DNA of 6,494 nucleotides. Origin: a bacterium (lineage in GTDB: Bacteria > AUK180 > JAQVHJ01). This document shows, piece by piece, positions 1-6,475 of the stretch. The translations under genes and the position numbers were made by a program. Position 1 is the stretch's first letter. Every line of letters starts with the position of its first letter. The notes under the pieces are model-generated. The model was not told where the DNA came from, ran no database searches, and worked only from the letters and a program-made list of their open reading frames with translations. The stretch is taken from NCBI GenBank assembly GCA_028696285.1, contig JAQVHJ010000141.1, forward strand, positions 1 to 6,494, written 5' to 3'.

Positions 1-1482
1 CTTATCTGTATAATTCAAAAAATCATCAACCATAGTACTTCTCTGTTCAAGATACGATATAGAATCATTTTCATTCAACCCGGAAACATCCCATGTCTGT
101 GAAAAATGTTCATAAATATCCTTGGTAATTTTCCCTCGAAATTCATTACTGATAAATTTACTTATCAAATCTTCCCTGAACACGCGCATCCAACCTAAAT
201 ACCTCTTATACGGGTCTTTTGTCAGAATATCATTCAGCTTGGAAATCTTCTTATTTCCAGTTATTCTCTTTAACATAAAGAGCGGAAGCTTATATGCGAA
301 CTCGGGAAAAGCAAGGATATATTTAAAGAAACGCATCTTTAAATGCTTCTCATACCCGGTCAGAATTTCATCGGCCCCTAAACCTGACAAGGCAACCGTA
401 ACCTTCTCCTTCGACATCTTCGAAACAAAATAAGTATGGAACCCTCCTCCGAACGGCTCATCAAAATGCCAAAGAATCTTATCAATGGAATCCCTTACTT
501 CCGAACCTTTTATTACCCAATATCTGTGATCTGACCCGATATATTCAGATACTTTTGTTGAAAATTCTAGTTCGTCAAACTTCTCCATACTTTTATCGGA
601 ACCGAATCCTAAAGAAAATGTTTTAATTTTTGTATTATGTATCTTTGTCATAATTGCTGCAATCACCGAAGAGTCAATCCCACCGCTTAAAAAACATCCG
701 AAAGGAACATCTGAAATCATACGAAGTTTAACAGAATCAAATAAGAGTTCTTTAAATCTTTCTTCCGCTTCGGGGAATGAGATACTTAACTTTTCTTTCG
801 GAAAAACCGAATCCCAATATTTTTCAACTTTAAAGTCGCTCGTTATTAAATCTAAATCCAGATAATGTCCCGGGGAAAGTTTCTTAATCTTTTTATACGG
901 CGTCTTTTCTCCGGGAAAATATTCCATGTTCAGGAAGAAGTAAATCCCTTCATAGTCTATTTCTAAATCAAGATTAAGCCCTGATTCTGTTATTGCCTTC
1001 GGTTCCGATGCCCAGATAAACCATTCCCGGTCATCGTAATAATAAATCGGTTTAATTCCCAGTCTGTCCCTGAAGAGAAAAACATTCTTTGAATCAAAGT
1101 CCGCAATAGCTAACCCGAACATTCCATTTAAATCATGAACAAAGTCCAAACCCTTCTCTTCATATAAATGAAGTACTGCCTCTACATCTGTTTTTGTTTT
1201 AAAAGTATGCTCCTCCGTTAAAACATGATCATGAATATAGTTATAATTATATATCTCTCCGTTTAATACTATTAATTTATCTTCCTTCTCATTTAGAATG
1301 GGCTGATGCCCCGTTTTAAGGTCTATTATACTGAGCCTTCTCATTCCTATCCCGAGGTTCTCCCGGAGAAAATTACCTGTATCGTCAGGACCACGATGGA
1401 TAATTGCATTACCCATCCTTTCTAAAATACTCCCGTCTATTCTTTTCTTTCGCTTATTTATTATACCGTAAATTCCGCACAT
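1..1482 (-). CDS. Asparagine synthetase B-type glutamine amidotransferase, C-terminus cut by window edge
   Basis: This reading frame is open from ATG at 1482 to the left edge, giving 494 codons with no stop. Family members usually run about 600-650 residues, so roughly the last 120 are missing. It has two domains. The N-terminal class II glutaminase starts with Met-Cys2, the nucleophile after Met removal, and shows HRGPDD (29-34), RRLSIIDL (48-55), NGEIYN (74-79), TKTDVE (96-101) and RDRLGIKP (138-145). The C-terminal ATP-pyrophosphatase synthetase domain shows the PP-loop SGGIDSS (266-272), DEPF (341-344) and SGLGADE (366-372). By family knowledge it moves glutamine-derived ammonia onto an adenylated carboxylate, in the cytoplasm. 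The start is supported by Cys2 and by AAGGGA 7 nt upstream. It lies 11 bp after the glycosyltransferase gene in a polysaccharide operon, so the true acceptor may be a uronic-acid sugar rather than aspartate; that is inference. No catalytic residue is missing in the visible part. Confidence 0.95.
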   Translation of the reverse strand, partial: MCGIYGIINKRKKRIDGSILERMGNAIIHRGPDDTGNFLRENLGIGMRRLSIIDLKTGHQPILNEKEDKLIVLNGEIYNYNYIHDHVLTEEHTFKTKTDVEAVLHLYEEKGLDFVHDLNGMFGLAIADFDSKNVFLFRDRLGIKPIYYYDDREWFIWASEPKAITESGLNLDLEIDYEGIYFFLNMEYFPGEKTPYKKIKKLSPGHYLDLDLITSDFKVEKYWDSVFPKEKLSISFPEAEERFKELLFDSVKLRMISDVPFGCFLSGGIDSSVIAAIMTKIHNTKIKTFSLGFGSDKSMEKFDELEFSTKVSEYIGSDHRYWVIKGSEVRDSIDKILWHFDEPFGGGFHTYFVSKMSKEKVTVALSGLGADEILTGYEKHLKMRFFKYILAFPEFAYKLPLFMLKRITGNKKISKLNDILTKDPYKRYLGWMRVFREDLISKFISNEFRGKITKDIYEHFSQTWDVSGLNENDSISYLEQRSTMVDDFLNYTDK

Positions 1483-1489
1483 AAAGTAA

Positions 1490-1495
1490 TCCCTT
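1490..1495 (-). promoter_or_regulatory. Shine-Dalgarno of the amidotransferase gene, overlapping the upstream stop codon
   Basis: On the minus strand AAGGGA lies 7 nt before the ATG at 1482. Its first two bases belong to the TAA stop (1494-1496) of the preceding glycosyltransferase gene. This supports the start that puts the catalytic Cys at position 2, and suggests a ribosome finishing the upstream gene can start the next one. Confidence 0.75.
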
Positions 1496-2684
1496 AGTTA
1501 AATTGCTCGGGAAATATCTCCCGGTAAATCTCTATCATTTTCTCACGGAGATGTTCTCGTGAAAAATATTTCTCAACCGTTTCACGACCTTGTTCTGAAA
1601 ATTCTCTATAAAGGTTTTCTGATGATAAAATGTTTTTTATTTTATTTTTATAATCTTCAATATTTTCGCATTCGGCAAGATATCCGTTTTCCCCGGATTT
1701 AATAATATCTTCCGGACCCCCGCACCGCGTGGAGATCACAGGCAAACCGGAAGACATCGCTTCAAGAAGAACAATTCCAAGCCCTTCCTGCTTCGAAGTA
1801 AGAACAAAAAGATCCGACTCTTTATATAAATCCTGAATAGTACGAAGTTCAGGATAAATTAAAATTTTCACCCGATCTTCTATTCCGGAAAGAAACCCCT
1901 TGAGATAAAACAATTTCTTCGCTTTACAGGCTCCGGCAAGAGTCAGTTGAATATTAAAACCGTCATTTATCAATTCCTTTATTACTCTCAATAAAAACGG
2001 AATATTCTTCCTCGGATCGTCAATCCGCCCTACATTAAGTAATTTAAAAGCCCTGTTCTTTGGAAGTCTATCACGCTTTTTAAATTCAAACAATTCCGTG
2101 GAGACAGGGATGTTAATAACAGTTATTGATTCTTTAGGAATTCTGAATTCCTTGCTGATATTTCTTCTTGTATATTCACTTAATGCTATTATCTTACTCG
2201 CCCTTTTTAAAACCATTCCTTCAAAAAAACGGTTAAGCGGGTATAAAAACAGGTTCATTAAATAATAAACCTGAAAATGCTTAAATATCTCAAGCTGTGT
2301 CTTGAATTCCGTTTTGAAAGTGGTTGCAACCCAGACTACATACTTCTTAGAGTTTAAGCAGAATGGAAGGCCGGTCAATGCAGATCCCCCTAAACTGTGA
2401 TAAATTCCTCTTGCTTTCTTTTCTGACATATAAATGGACGGAAAAAGAAATTTAACAAACTCAATAAATGGACAGGAAAAATAACGCCGGGCAGGATACC
2501 TGAGCACTCTATCTTTTTCAATTCTGCAGTGAAATAAATCTGACAATGAATGAGAAGGAAAATAAAAATATGGTTTAAACCCGACAGCACTCATCTCTTC
2601 CCCGATAAACTTCATCATTTGAAGAACGCCTCCGTTAATAATGGGATTATGTGTGCTTACAAATAAGTGCTGATTATAACTCAT
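1494..2684 (-). CDS. GT4-family glycosyltransferase (GT-B fold), polysaccharide assembly
   Basis: This 396-residue protein is a cytoplasmic or membrane-associated retaining glycosyltransferase that would add a sugar from a nucleotide-sugar donor to a lipid-linked glycan. The C-terminal Rossmann half is clear: LLNVGRIDDPRKN (215-227) with the Arg-Lys pair that usually contacts the donor phosphates, LAGA (249-252), and the EX7E motif E300-GLGIVLL-E308, followed by SSGLPVIST and CGGPEDII (321-328). The N-terminal acceptor half is less conserved but has the expected Gly-Gly (18-19) after the first strand. Length is normal for GT4. The ATG at 2684 overlaps the end of the upstream glycosyltransferase gene by 11 bp, and AGGG lies 8 nt upstream. 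A later in-frame Met at residue 23 or 24 is unlikely because it would remove the first beta strand and the glycine loop. Donor and acceptor cannot be read from the sequence. Confidence 0.92.
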   Translation of the reverse strand: MSYNQHLFVSTHNPIINGGVLQMMKFIGEEMSAVGFKPYFYFPSHSLSDLFHCRIEKDRVLRYPARRYFSCPFIEFVKFLFPSIYMSEKKARGIYHSLGGSALTGLPFCLNSKKYVVWVATTFKTEFKTQLEIFKHFQVYYLMNLFLYPLNRFFEGMVLKRASKIIALSEYTRRNISKEFRIPKESITVINIPVSTELFEFKKRDRLPKNRAFKLLNVGRIDDPRKNIPFLLRVIKELINDGFNIQLTLAGACKAKKLFYLKGFLSGIEDRVKILIYPELRTIQDLYKESDLFVLTSKQEGLGIVLLEAMSSGLPVISTRCGGPEDIIKSGENGYLAECENIEDYKNKIKNILSSENLYREFSEQGRETVEKYFSREHLREKMIEIYREIFPEQFN

Positions 2685-3819
2685 TATAGATACCCTGAAT
2701 CCCGGAATAATGTTTTTCTATTGAAAATTCTTTTCTGGAATAAATATAATTTTGCTCAAGAGAACTTTTAATGCTTTCCGGATTCTTTAATATTTTCAAA
2801 GACTTTTCAACTATGGCATTAACATCTTTTACAGGAACCAGGTATCGCTCCGGTTCAAATTTAATAATCTCCGGAATCCCCCCGATCTCTGAGCAAATTA
2901 CAGGAACCTTACAGCAGAAAGATTCACAGACGGTACGGCCCCAGCCTTCTATCCAGGATGGCTGAATAATAAGATCCATTGATTTTATAAATAAGTAAAT
3001 ATTATTGTAATACCCGGTAAAAAATAGATTTCCTTTTAAATTCGGATCAGTTTCAGATATTCTCTTCAGTTTTTTGAAGAAACGCCGGTTCTTTCTTCGG
3101 AAAAGGATATCACCCGCAATAAAAAATTTTGCTTCCGGAAAGTTGCGAATGATCTTTGTCGCTGCGTTAACAAACTCCTCCTGCCCTTTTAATGGGGCAA
3201 TATATCCAACAATACCTATTAAGGGACCATCTCCATTATTTATCCGGAACTCATTACGGAAATGCTCGGTTGAGGTTATTGAATCTATTTTCTTTAAATC
3301 AATCCCATTATAAATTACTACCGATTTCTCAAGAAGAGATAGATTCCCGTGGCAGAACTCCTTCTTTAAAAACTCCGAAATGTGAATTATGATCCTGGCT
3401 TTCTTTGCTAAATACCTGATAACTATTCCCAACACTCCCGTACCGAGGATATCTCTGATATGCCAGATTAATGGAATCTTTCCGCAACACAATGACGCAA
3501 TTATCCCTGACCTGATTGAATTCGCATGAATGAAATCAGGATGAATCTCTCTTATTACTCTTTTTAGATTCATGCTGGAAAAATAAATGGAGATAACATA
3601 ATAAAGCAGAATAAAAGGATTTCTTGTCTTCCTAATCTGTACCACCTTGATTGGTATGAATTGAATCCCCTTCGTTTTAACCTTCTCATCAAGAGGCCCG
3701 TTCAAAGGCGCTGCAACAAATATCTCATACTTGTCCCTTAATTTATCAAGCAGTGAAAGCAGGCTTAATTCCGCACCGCCGATCTCTGATGAGTGATTGA
3801 AAAATAAAATTCTCTTCAT
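2674..3819 (-). CDS. GT4-family glycosyltransferase (GT-B fold), polysaccharide assembly
   Basis: This is a second glycosyltransferase of the same superfamily, 381 residues, clearly different in sequence from its neighbour. The N-terminus has a beta strand followed by EIGGAELSL (12-20), the GGAE glycine loop common in GT4 enzymes. The acceptor half includes HANS (98-101) and WHIRD (119-123), as in many polysaccharide GT4 proteins. The donor half has GIVGYIAPLKGQE (202-214) with Lys211 at the phosphate-contact position, FIAGD (233-237), and EX7E at E291-GWGRTVC-E299, followed by VPVICSEIGGIPEII. By family it would transfer a sugar to a lipid-linked intermediate at the inner face of the membrane. 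The ATG at 3819 has AAGGA 3 nt away, fused to the TAA of the upstream gene, and the N-terminal strand begins at once, so this start is secure. Its own stop lies inside the next gene. Sugar specificity is unknown. Confidence 0.92.
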   Translation of the reverse strand: MKRILFFNHSSEIGGAELSLLSLLDKLRDKYEIFVAAPLNGPLDEKVKTKGIQFIPIKVVQIRKTRNPFILLYYVISIYFSSMNLKRVIREIHPDFIHANSIRSGIIASLCCGKIPLIWHIRDILGTGVLGIVIRYLAKKARIIIHISEFLKKEFCHGNLSLLEKSVVIYNGIDLKKIDSITSTEHFRNEFRINNGDGPLIGIVGYIAPLKGQEEFVNAATKIIRNFPEAKFFIAGDILFRRKNRRFFKKLKRISETDPNLKGNLFFTGYYNNIYLFIKSMDLIIQPSWIEGWGRTVCESFCCKVPVICSEIGGIPEIIKFEPERYLVPVKDVNAIVEKSLKILKNPESIKSSLEQNYIYSRKEFSIEKHYSGIQGIYNEL

Positions 3820-3822
3820 GAT

Positions 3823-3827
3823 TCCTT
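3823..3827 (-). promoter_or_regulatory. Shine-Dalgarno fused to the stop codon of the polymerase/ligase gene
   Basis: AAGGA on the minus strand shares its first two bases with the TAA (3826-3828) that ends the membrane protein gene. It sits only 3 nt before the glycosyltransferase ATG at 3819, which is close. The layout favours re-initiation by ribosomes that have just terminated. Confidence 0.65.
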
Positions 3828-5361
3828 AACGATACCTGCTGAAGTAAACACCGGGATTTAAAGAAGGTGTTTCTTCAACTTCCGTCGTTATCTTTTTATA
3901 ATTCACTATTATTCCTAACCAGATGAAAATAAAAAATATTAAAGGTTGAACTGATATTAAATTAGCTGTTATCCCCATAATCAAAACTGAAATGATAACA
4001 CTTGCAAAGATGACTATATTCTCAATAAAATATTCATCTTTAACTTCTCTGAAAATTTTTACAACTCTTAATAAAATAAAAATTACTCCGAATAAATATA
4101 AAAATAATCCCACTGCGCCATTCTGAAGAATAAAAGTAAAATAAATATTATCGGTCCCGAAGGATTCTTCCTCCTCAAATTTTGATGAATACAAGCCATA
4201 CCCGAAAGGCTTGGTAAATAATATCTTTTTTAAATTGCTCCATACTTTTAAACGCAATTGAAAAGAACCAACCTTTTCCGGTTCTTTTATCGTTTCAAAC
4301 TTTTCAATAAAAATATCATAAGGACGGTATTCAACGGGTCCCTTTTTTATGCTTACCTTCGAAACAATAAATAAACTTAAAATTATCAATATTCCTAAGG
4401 ATGCAAATAATTTAATATTTAACTTTTTAAATATCCCCGGCTGTAAAACAAAATAGAAAACAAAAACCGCAATCATTCCTACCCAATTCGTTCTTTGTAT
4501 GGTTCCAATATTTGCAAACATTAGAGTGATTATTATAAGGGAATAAATAACCTTCTCTTTTAATGTTTCTGATTTTTGAAAACGATTCAATGAAAATACA
4601 GAACCTAATATAAAAATAATCCCTGCATGTATAGGTGAATTCAAAGTGGAGAAAACACGGCGAATGGTATAAGCAATTGTAAGAGATTGGAATTGACCAC
4701 TCTCAATTAATATCTTTTCACCTGAATTAAAACCGAATAGCATCTGTTTTATCCCGTATAGTCCTGCAAAAAAACAGCTTATAATAATTATATTGATTAA
4801 AATATCCATTTTTTTCTTTGTGTCTATGTATTGCCGCGCGATATAATAAAGAAACATATATATTCCAAATGCGCGAAAACCTAAGATGCCTGAGATAGGG
4901 CTTAACAAAGACGAGTTAAATATTTCCATCATCTGATAAATTAAAAATATAGTTATCCAAAGATCCGCAACATCAAAATTCCTCTTCCCCTCTTCAACCC
5001 AGAATGGTTCCTTATTCATTGTTATTATATCAAAAAACATTTTCATCACAAGGAATACGATAATAAATTCAGGTAAAACAACTAATATATCAAAATCCTT
5101 CACGCTTGCAGTGGAAGTGTAAAACAATCTTCTGAAATAACTGATAAATGTTATGTAAATAAATAAAGATAAAATACCATACTCAATTTTTGTAAATGTA
5201 ATTATCATTCCTAACATTACAAAGCCAAGGAAAATAAAACCTTTCGGAAATCCGGAGCGGATTAAAAGTGTTAAAAGTACTGCCAGTAAAAGAATGCCTA
5301 CTATTATTGAAGTATAACTTATCTTAAGTTCCTTCTCTTCGAAACTCTGGATATTATCCAT
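3826..5361 (-). CDS. O-antigen ligase/polymerase family membrane protein (Wzy/WaaL-like)
   Basis: This 511-residue, very hydrophobic protein has about 13 membrane spans by eye: near 16-35, 40-57, 60-77, 92-113, 132-148, 161-177, 186-204, 243-258, 269-285, 291-307, 316-335, 406-432, 447-467 and 469-487 (one may not be real). The family core is visible. TIQRTNWVG (287-295) fits a conserved T-x-x-R-x-x-W pattern. A long hydrophilic loop (about 336-405) contains RLKVWSNLKKILFTKPFGYG (370-389), the R-x-x-x-W and P-x-G-x-G signature. TDNIYFTFILQNGAVG (403-418) opens the next span. These are traits of the Wzy_C/O-antigen ligase superfamily, which joins lipid-linked glycan units on the outer face of the cytoplasmic membrane. 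Ligase and polymerase cannot be told apart here. The glycosyltransferase genes that follow 6 bp later suggest polymerase or ligase of the same glycan. The ATG has AGGAG 4 nt upstream. It is the first gene after the leftward promoter and looks more AT-rich than the others. Confidence 0.87.
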   Translation of the reverse strand: MDNIQSFEEKELKISYTSIIVGILLLAVLLTLLIRSGFPKGFIFLGFVMLGMIITFTKIEYGILSLFIYITFISYFRRLFYTSTASVKDFDILVVLPEFIIVFLVMKMFFDIITMNKEPFWVEEGKRNFDVADLWITIFLIYQMMEIFNSSLLSPISGILGFRAFGIYMFLYYIARQYIDTKKKMDILINIIIISCFFAGLYGIKQMLFGFNSGEKILIESGQFQSLTIAYTIRRVFSTLNSPIHAGIIFILGSVFSLNRFQKSETLKEKVIYSLIIITLMFANIGTIQRTNWVGMIAVFVFYFVLQPGIFKKLNIKLFASLGILIILSLFIVSKVSIKKGPVEYRPYDIFIEKFETIKEPEKVGSFQLRLKVWSNLKKILFTKPFGYGLYSSKFEEEESFGTDNIYFTFILQNGAVGLFLYLFGVIFILLRVVKIFREVKDEYFIENIVIFASVIISVLIMGITANLISVQPLIFFIFIWLGIIVNYKKITTEVEETPSLNPGVYFSRYR

Positions 5362-5365
5362 TTTT

Positions 5366-5370
5366 CTCCT
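5366..5370 (-). promoter_or_regulatory. Shine-Dalgarno of the polymerase/ligase gene
   Basis: AGGAG on the minus strand lies 4 nt before ATG at 5361 and about 12 nt after the predicted transcription start. It fixes the start of the operon's first gene and leaves a leader of only about 20 nt, too short for a riboswitch or attenuator. Confidence 0.75.
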
Positions 5371-5386
5371 GTTTTTCTACATTTTT

Positions 5387-5410
5387 TCATTATAACATAA
5401 TTTATAATGA
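5387..5410. repeat. 9 bp inverted repeat over the leftward -10 box, possible operator
   Basis: TCATTATAA (5387-5395) and TTATAATGA (5402-5410) are perfect inverted copies separated by 6 bp. The left arm covers the -10 hexamer of the leftward promoter, so a dimeric repressor bound here would block that promoter. The match breaks beyond the ninth base pair. The region is strongly AT-rich, so chance symmetry is a real alternative. The dyad is not followed by a T run, so it is not a terminator. Confidence 0.4.
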
Positions 5411-5417
5411 TTTTCAA
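5389..5417 (-). promoter_or_regulatory. Sigma70-type promoter of the polysaccharide operon
   Basis: On the minus strand the -35 is TTGAAA (5417-5412), followed by a 17 bp spacer and -10 TATAAT (5394-5389). A TG one base before the -10 makes it an extended -10. The start of transcription would be near 5382, about 20 nt before the ATG at 5361. This is one base away from consensus and so probably strong. No other promoter-like site is evident between the four minus-strand genes, which are too close together to need one. Confidence 0.8.
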
Positions 5418-5434
5418 ACTATTTTAACCAAAAC

Positions 5435-5463
5435 TTGACAAATTTAAATTTGAATGTTATAAT
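5435..5463 (+). promoter_or_regulatory. Perfect-consensus sigma70 promoter of the GTPase gene
   Basis: TTGACA (5435-5440), exactly 17 bp, then TATAAT (5458-5463), with TG at 5455-5456 giving an extended -10. Transcription would start near 5470, leaving about 19 nt before the ATG at 5489, just enough for the Shine-Dalgarno. All twelve promoter bases and the spacer match the housekeeping consensus, which suggests strong or tightly controlled expression. The TTG of the -35 box is in frame with the GTPase gene but would lie upstream of the message, so it cannot be its start codon. Confidence 0.88.
5439..5452. repeat. 14 bp perfect palindrome in the rightward promoter spacer
   Basis: CAAATTTAAATTTG is fully self-complementary. 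It overlaps the last two bases of the -35 and fills most of the spacer up to 3 bp before the TG element. That position would suit a repressor operator. It is simple A/T sequence apart from the outer C and G, so it may only be a bent or flexible spacer. Confidence 0.35.
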
Positions 5464-5472
5464 ATTTCTGAA

Positions 5473-5480
5473 AAGGAGAT
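5473..5480 (+). promoter_or_regulatory. Shine-Dalgarno that decides the GTPase start
   Basis: AAGGAGAT is a near-perfect anti-16S match 8 nt before ATG 5489. It selects this start over the in-frame TTG at 5435, which is the promoter's -35 box and lacks a comparable site. Confidence 0.9.
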
Positions 5481-5488
5481 TTTTCAAA

Positions 5489-6475
5489 ATGCCTGCAAAT
5501 CTTACTCCTGACTACATTAAAGCGGAAGAGAAATATAAAAACGCCAAAACTCCGCAGGAAAAGCTTGAAGCTCTCCACGAAATGCTTGCAACTATCCCTA
5601 AACATAAAGGGACAGAAAAGATGCAGGCAGATATCAAAAGAAGGATAGCGAAACTTACCGATTCATCCGGAAAGAAGGGAGCAAAACGCACCGACTTCTA
5701 TTTCGTCCCGAAAGAAGGAGCCGGGCAGGTCGTTTTAGCAGGACCCCCAAATTCCGGTAAGTCAAGCCTGCTTAAAAAACTGACTAATGCGCATCCGGTA
5801 ATCGGAGAATACCCTTTTTCTACAACTACCCCGGTCTGGGGAATGATCTTCTTTGAAAATATTCAGATACAGCTTGTGGATATTCCACCGGTCTCACCGG
5901 AGTTTCATGAAGGATGGGTCTTTGGAATTATTCGAAACGCAGACCTGGTGATCGTGGTCGTAGATATTGCAGATGATGACTCGATGGATAAAATTACATT
6001 CTTCTTTGATGCCCTTAATCAGCATAAAATCTTCCCCGTCCCTGAATCTGTTAAAGAGACTGAGGACCCTGCAGCAAAAGAATTAAAAACTATCATTGCT
6101 GCAAATAAATCGGATATTGGGAATTTTAGCGAGAATCTCGAACTCCTTAAGTTGACTGAATGTAAAAACTTTGAAACGTTTCTCACGTCTTCTTCTGAAA
6201 GCTGGGATGATAAGGAATTAAAAAACCAAATCTTTAATAAACTGGATATAATCAGGATCTATACAAAACAACCCGGAAAAGAAGCTGATAAGAGTGACCC
6301 GGTAATTCTTCATAAAGGAGCTAATCTAATGGATTTTGCAAAGGCTATTCATAAAGATTTTGCAAAAAACCTCAAATTCGCCAGGATTTGGGGGGATGAA
6401 GTCTACCCCGGACAAAAGGTGCAGCATGATTTTGAACTTAGGGATGAAGATATAATTGAACTGCATATAAAATAA
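5489..6475 (+). CDS. DRG/Obg-type GTPase with C-terminal TGS domain
   Basis: The protein is 328 residues from ATG 5489. Residues 1-65 form a charged helical N-terminus. The G domain follows: P-loop G1 GPPNSGKS (85-92), G2 region YPFSTTTP (108-115), G3 DIPP (131-134), G4 NKSD (206-209) and probable G5 SSS (233-235). The TGS domain covers about 253-328, from IRIYTKQPG (255-263) through LHKGANLMDFAKAIHKDF (274-291), LKFARIWG (295-302) and YPGQKVQHD (306-314), very like that of archaeal and eukaryotic DRG proteins. DRG/Obg family members bind GTP and act with ribosomes or RNA, so a cytoplasmic translation or ribosome role is likely; the exact job is unknown. The usual DxxG glycine of G3 is proline here, which may alter hydrolysis. 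It has its own consensus promoter, faces away from the polysaccharide operon, and is probably unrelated to it. Two Cys-free stretches flank the G domain; no signal peptide or membrane span is seen. Confidence 0.92.
   Translation: MPANLTPDYIKAEEKYKNAKTPQEKLEALHEMLATIPKHKGTEKMQADIKRRIAKLTDSSGKKGAKRTDFYFVPKEGAGQVVLAGPPNSGKSSLLKKLTNAHPVIGEYPFSTTTPVWGMIFFENIQIQLVDIPPVSPEFHEGWVFGIIRNADLVIVVVDIADDDSMDKITFFFDALNQHKIFPVPESVKETEDPAAKELKTIIAANKSDIGNFSENLELLKLTECKNFETFLTSSSESWDDKELKNQIFNKLDIIRIYTKQPGKEADKSDPVILHKGANLMDFAKAIHKDFAKNLKFARIWGDEVYPGQKVQHDFELRDEDIIELHIK

Noticed and set aside
122..433. Plus-strand open frame of 103 codons
   Set aside because: It lies wholly antisense to the synthetase domain of the amidotransferase, has no Shine-Dalgarno and no recognisable domain.
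2390..2590. Minus-strand open frame of 66 codons in another frame
   Set aside because: It is inside the glycosyltransferase gene, whose frame carries clear family motifs.
2771..3392. Three plus-strand open frames (2771-2965, 3074-3313, 3192-3392)
   Set aside because: All are antisense to the GGAE-type glycosyltransferase, without start signals or domain features.
5319..5390. Small leader reading frame starting at ATG 5390 on the minus strand and running into the polymerase gene
   Set aside because: Its ATG overlaps the -10 box, upstream of the predicted transcript start, and has no ribosome site.
5435..5488. TTG start that would add 18 residues to the GTPase
   Set aside because: The TTG is the -35 box of the promoter; the message should begin near 5470, and a strong Shine-Dalgarno points to ATG 5489.
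5362..5488. Riboswitch, ops/JUMPstart element or terminator in the intergenic region
   Set aside because: No GGCGGTAG-like ops element is seen, the two leaders are only about 20 nt, and no GC-rich hairpin with T run is present.
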